Assembly (NCBI RefSeq): GCF_003313335.1
Contig: NZ_QMHP01000002.1
Coordinates: 434,001 to 498,000 of the forward strand
Direction: 5' to 3'
DNA: 64,000 nt
DNA from: Pedobacter zeaxanthinifaciens
GTDB lineage: Bacteria; Bacteroidota; Bacteroidia; Sphingobacteriales; Sphingobacteriaceae
Made by a program: the position numbers and the translations under genes. The notes beneath the pieces are model-generated. The model worked only from the letters and a program-made list of their open reading frames with translations. It was not told where the DNA came from and did not search any database. Positions 60,955 through 64,000 of the stretch are shown piece by piece. Position 1 is the first letter of the stretch; each line of letters begins with the position of its first letter.

Positions 60955-62589
60955 TTATATTTTTCTAGCAGTATTGATAACATTAACTCCATTAAAACGG
61001 GCAGTAGAACTTCCATGTGACACCGCACTACTTTGTGATGGTTGCCCTTTTCCATCATTAAATGAACCGCCTAAGCGATAATCACTCTCATCGCAAACGT
61101 CGGTACAAGAATTCCAGAACTCTTGCGTATTGGCTTGGTAAGCTACATCATTTAACATACCTACAATTTTACCTTGTTTAATTTCGTAAAAAATTTGTCC
61201 GCCAAATTGGAAATTGTAACGCTGTTGATCGATAGAGAAGCTACCATCGCCAATAATATAAATGCCCTTTTCTACATTTTTAATCATATCATCTACGCTC
61301 AACTTCGTTTTGCCAGGTTGTAATGATACGTTTGGCATACGTTGAAATTGAACGTCATCCCATCCTTGAGCGTAGCAACAGCCTTGTGATTCTTTTTCGC
61401 CAATGATGTGCGCCTGATCTCTGATGGTTTGATAGTTTACCAGCACACCGTCTTTAATCAAATCCCACTTTTTACATTTCACCCCCTCGTCATCATAACC
61501 AACAGCGCCTAAAGAGCCCACTTGTGTTTTATCGGCTACCAGGTTTACTTTATCACTTCCAAATTTGAAATTTTTAGATTTCCATTTGTCTAAGGTTAAG
61601 AAACTTGTACCGGCATAATTAGCCTCGTAGCCCAATACTCTATCTAGCTCTGTAGGGTGTCCAACAGATTCATGTATGGTTAGCCATAGGTGCGAAGGAT
61701 CTAAAACCAAGTCATATTTGCCTGGTTCTACAGATTTGGCCTTGATTTTTTCCGAAGCCACTTTTGCAGCTTCTTTTACATCTTCTAACATATCATAGCG
61801 ACCTTTATACCGGGTAACGATGCCGCTAACTTTGTCTTCAGGACGGGCATGCATGTATTCGTAGCCTTTGCCCATTGGAGAACTTAAAGAATTTCTGGTT
61901 TTAAACTGGCCTGAAGTTCTGTCTATTCGGGTAACGTTAAAGGTTGGATAAATACGATGCACATCTTGATCGATGTAAGAACCATCTGTAGAGGCAAAAT
62001 ATTTTTGCTCGTTTACGGCGAAGATAGCAGAGTTGACGAAGCTTGCTCCATTTTGCATGGCAACATCATTTACGTTCAATAGTAAATCTACTTTTTCTTT
62101 TACAGGCACCTCAAACGCATTAATTTCTATTGGAGTTTTCCACGAAACCTCACCATATCCTTTTTGCGGTGCTAGCTGTACGGCTTCGCCTTGAATTTTA
62201 GCGTTGGCTTTAGCTACGGCAACTGCTTGCGCTGCGGCTTTGGCAATGCCATCCTTACTTACTTGATTGGTTGCCGCAAAGCCCCAACAGCCATTCACAA
62301 TTACACGAATGCCCACACCATACGATTCGGTGTTGGCTACGCCTTGCACTCGTTTTTCTCTGGTGGCTACAAACTGATTAAGGTAGCGTCCAATACGCAC
62401 ATCGGCATAAGTGGCTCCTTTAGATTTGGCAGCATTTAAAGCCACATCGGCAAGTTCTTTTTTAATTTTAGGATCTACTCGGTCAAGTGCTTGCAGTGGA
62501 TCTATCGGTGTGGCATAGGCCGATAAATCTGGTAAAAGCAAAGCACTCATCCCCATACCGGATAGATAAAGGAAATCTTTTCTTTTCAA
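60955..62589 (-). CDS. tldD: TldD family metallopeptidase, paralog 2
   Basis: A 544-residue zinc peptidase subunit of the same length as its neighbour at 57946-59580 and very similar along its whole length. The zinc motif HESVGH is at H306, E307, H311. The N-terminus MKRKDFLYLSGMGMSALLLP is a twin-arginine-like signal with RK in place of RR. It is the first gene of the tldD-tldE-tldD unit and is followed by tldE after 2 bp. The duplication is probably an in-situ copy that has kept its catalytic residues. Confidence 0.93.
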   Translation of the reverse strand: MKRKDFLYLSGMGMSALLLPDLSAYATPIDPLQALDRVDPKIKKELADVALNAAKSKGATYADVRIGRYLNQFVATREKRVQGVANTESYGVGIRVIVNGCWGFAATNQVSKDGIAKAAAQAVAVAKANAKIQGEAVQLAPQKGYGEVSWKTPIEINAFEVPVKEKVDLLLNVNDVAMQNGASFVNSAIFAVNEQKYFASTDGSYIDQDVHRIYPTFNVTRIDRTSGQFKTRNSLSSPMGKGYEYMHARPEDKVSGIVTRYKGRYDMLEDVKEAAKVASEKIKAKSVEPGKYDLVLDPSHLWLTIHESVGHPTELDRVLGYEANYAGTSFLTLDKWKSKNFKFGSDKVNLVADKTQVGSLGAVGYDDEGVKCKKWDLIKDGVLVNYQTIRDQAHIIGEKESQGCCYAQGWDDVQFQRMPNVSLQPGKTKLSVDDMIKNVEKGIYIIGDGSFSIDQQRYNFQFGGQIFYEIKQGKIVGMLNDVAYQANTQEFWNSCTDVCDESDYRLGGSFNDGKGQPSQSSAVSHGSSTARFNGVNVINTARKI

Positions 62590-62678
62590 AGCGATTGGTT
62601 TAGGTTAGTTAAGTACACAAATTAGTTAAAGGTTTACACAATTGGCACAATTTCTATATAACATTTTAGTTTCAAAAC

Positions 62679-64000
62679 TTATTTTCGGGCATAATGCTTG
62701 TTCTCGAACCATAAAAAACTGGCTGATAATATGACGATGATTAAAAACCACGTTTTCGAAACCTCTTTTACGGAGTTTATTTCCTCAATAGTTTGGTCGC
62801 TATTTCTTTTATTGTAATGATTTGTATAGTCGAAATTGTTTTTTAATGTTTGGGCAAGCCTTACACTTTTCCAATCGCTGCTATTAAACACATAAAAATC
62901 TTTATTTTCACCATTAATGTTTAAGGTTTGCCAACCATAATTTGTTGGCCAAATTTGTGACTGCCATTGATTGTTAAATAGTAGATTTTGAATGATATTT
63001 ACCTGTTTTTTAAGGTAATTTACTGCTGGCACTTTAGCATCTTGTGTAACTATTTGAAAAGTTGCTTTTTGATTTATTGTAAGAAATTGATTGATAGAGT
63101 TGAAGTCAATGGCATTCCTTTTTTTACGAGCGGCGGCATTTGCAAGGGTTGTCCAATAATTGGCGTAACTCTCTTTATCTCCGTTAAGTAGCCATTGATA
63201 ACTGTTTTGTAAAGTAGTGTAGACGATCTTTCCTGCGCCATAAAGTTCTTCCGTTGCAACGGTTTGCCCCCGACTATTGCTAATTAGTGCTTGCTGTCCT
63301 TTCTGCAGTTGTAAAAACCATTTCAAATCGGTACTGATGCCTGATAATCTCAATTGCGTATTCGCTAGTTGTAAATCTGCTACTTTATCGGCTGTAAGCT
63401 GATCAACTCTTTTAACGTTTTTTTCAATCCTTCCTGTGGGATTAGGGTCATCCAGCCAAATAATAAGTCCTAAGCCTTTTGCCACCGCTTGCCAAATCGT
63501 CTGTTGTTCTGCTGCCGAACTTTGATCAAACTCTTGTTGGTTCAGCATTAAAATATCTTCTTTTTGTAACTGGTTGGCAGTTAAAGTCTGCAGATTAAAG
63601 GAATTGCGATTCAAAAAATCAGTGCTAAATTTATCTTTGCTTATTCTACTTCTAAGCGCTACAGGATAAGATTGTGCGTACCACCAATCTTTAAGAAATT
63701 TATATTCAAAACTGGGGAATGAACTTAATATTGTAACGCCAATTGGTGTCTTGGGAATGGACTGTACTGGTATGACTTCTTTAGCAACGGTATCTTCTTT
63801 TGCCAATGCTACCAATTTTAAAAGGGCCTTTCCTTTTTGCCTCATTTGAAACTTTAGTGTGAAGGTCTGATTTTGCTGTGCTCCAATTGTTGCAGAATCT
63901 AAATCCACACCAAAGCCCACTAATTTAAGTTGGATAGGGCTTTTGCCGTGATTTTGGTACTTCCCTTGTACGCTTAGTATTTCTTCTTGTTGAACAAGAG
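62679..64000 (-). CDS. Large membrane protein, 3' part (BatA/glutamine-amidotransferase-like type)
   Basis: The frame stays open to the right edge of the window, so only the C-terminal ~440 residues are present. Seen: beta-rich region (TFTLKFQMRQKGKALLKLVAL), then a Rossmann-like segment (TPIGVTILSSFPSFEYKFLKDWW; DILMLNQQEF; KGLGLIIWLDDPN; LYGAGKIVYTTLQNSYQWLLNGD) and a C-terminal membrane helix (TWFLIIVILSASFLWFENKHYARK). This fits the periplasmic amidotransferase-like domain of large Bacteroidota proteins with N-terminal BatA-type helices and a final membrane anchor. The family assignment is tentative. The GTG at 63920 is internal, not the real start. Confidence 0.7.
   Translation of the reverse strand, partial: LVQQEEILSVQGKYQNHGKSPIQLKLVGFGVDLDSATIGAQQNQTFTLKFQMRQKGKALLKLVALAKEDTVAKEVIPVQSIPKTPIGVTILSSFPSFEYKFLKDWWYAQSYPVALRSRISKDKFSTDFLNRNSFNLQTLTANQLQKEDILMLNQQEFDQSSAAEQQTIWQAVAKGLGLIIWLDDPNPTGRIEKNVKRVDQLTADKVADLQLANTQLRLSGISTDLKWFLQLQKGQQALISNSRGQTVATEELYGAGKIVYTTLQNSYQWLLNGDKESYANYWTTLANAAARKKRNAIDFNSINQFLTINQKATFQIVTQDAKVPAVNYLKKQVNIIQNLLFNNQWQSQIWPTNYGWQTLNINGENKDFYVFNSSDWKSVRLAQTLKNNFDYTNHYNKRNSDQTIEEINSVKEVSKTWFLIIVILSASFLWFENKHYARK

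Overview
The window looks like a chromosomal segment of a Bacteroidota member, most likely family Sphingobacteriaceae (Pedobacter-like). The signs are: a tmRNA whose tag reads GENNYALAA; promoters of the Bacteroidota type (TAnnTTTG at -7, with TTTG about 20 bases upstream in the best case); a SusC/SusD pair; type IX secretion C-terminal domains of type A and type B with a PorP/SprF partner; a zeaxanthin-type carotenoid cluster; and few Shine-Dalgarno-like sites. The genus is inferred from general resemblance only.

Layout. 1-2.7 kb: the start of ettA (ABC-F), two near-identical 218-bp MITE-like elements, and a MocR-type regulator divergent from a TonB-dependent receptor. 4.9-11.2 kb: small minus-strand genes (DUF1398, AraC regulator, two secreted or outer-membrane proteins, a CYTH protein, a subclass B1 metallo-beta-lactamase, a secreted protein). 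11.5-16 kb: valS, a lipoprotein, and a DinB/DUF1801 pair. 16-19.2 kb: intergenic repeats, then a TPP riboswitch that carries about 80 extra nucleotides, controlling a TonB receptor that is probably a thiamine receptor. 19.7-34.3 kb: a seven-gene plus-strand surface locus (BNR protein with a triplicated beta domain, FG-GAP protein, SusC, SusD, DUF5017 lipoprotein, InlB-repeat/CHU_C protein, PorP/SprF). 34.6-41.6 kb: a WD40 gene divergent from a CarH-like MerR/B12-domain regulator, followed by a tightly packed carotenoid operon (crtI, crtB, unknown, idi, SRPBCC, crtZ, crtYcd). 41.9-51 kb: the complete histidine operon on the minus strand (hisG-D-C-B-H-A-x-F-IE). It starts from a near-consensus promoter and a 19-codon leader peptide with six histidines, which is a candidate attenuator. 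The operon is interrupted by a 197-bp tandem repeat array and a low-complexity tract between hisB and hisH, and is punctuated by palindromic units. 51-57 kb: an L,D-transpeptidase lipoprotein, an SDR enzyme, an ECF sigma factor with a small membrane partner, a DUF6249 protein and a serine hydrolase. 57.3-64 kb: ssrA (tmRNA), a tldD-tldE-tldD triplet with twin-arginine-like signals, and the 3' part of a large membrane protein.

How it fits together. The carotenoid operon would convert C20 precursor to phytoene, lycopene, beta-carotene and zeaxanthin. crtE is not in the window, and the CarH-like regulator would make the operon light- or B12-responsive. The surface locus is organised like a polysaccharide utilisation locus but has no clear glycoside hydrolase apart from the BNR protein. 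The most noteworthy signals are regulatory and structural: the histidine leader peptide, the enlarged TPP riboswitch, shared operator-like half sites at carH and crtI, and a family of palindromic elements seen as whole MITE-like units, a diverged unit and tandem arrays. No CRISPR array, insertion-sequence transposase, phage gene or tRNA was seen.
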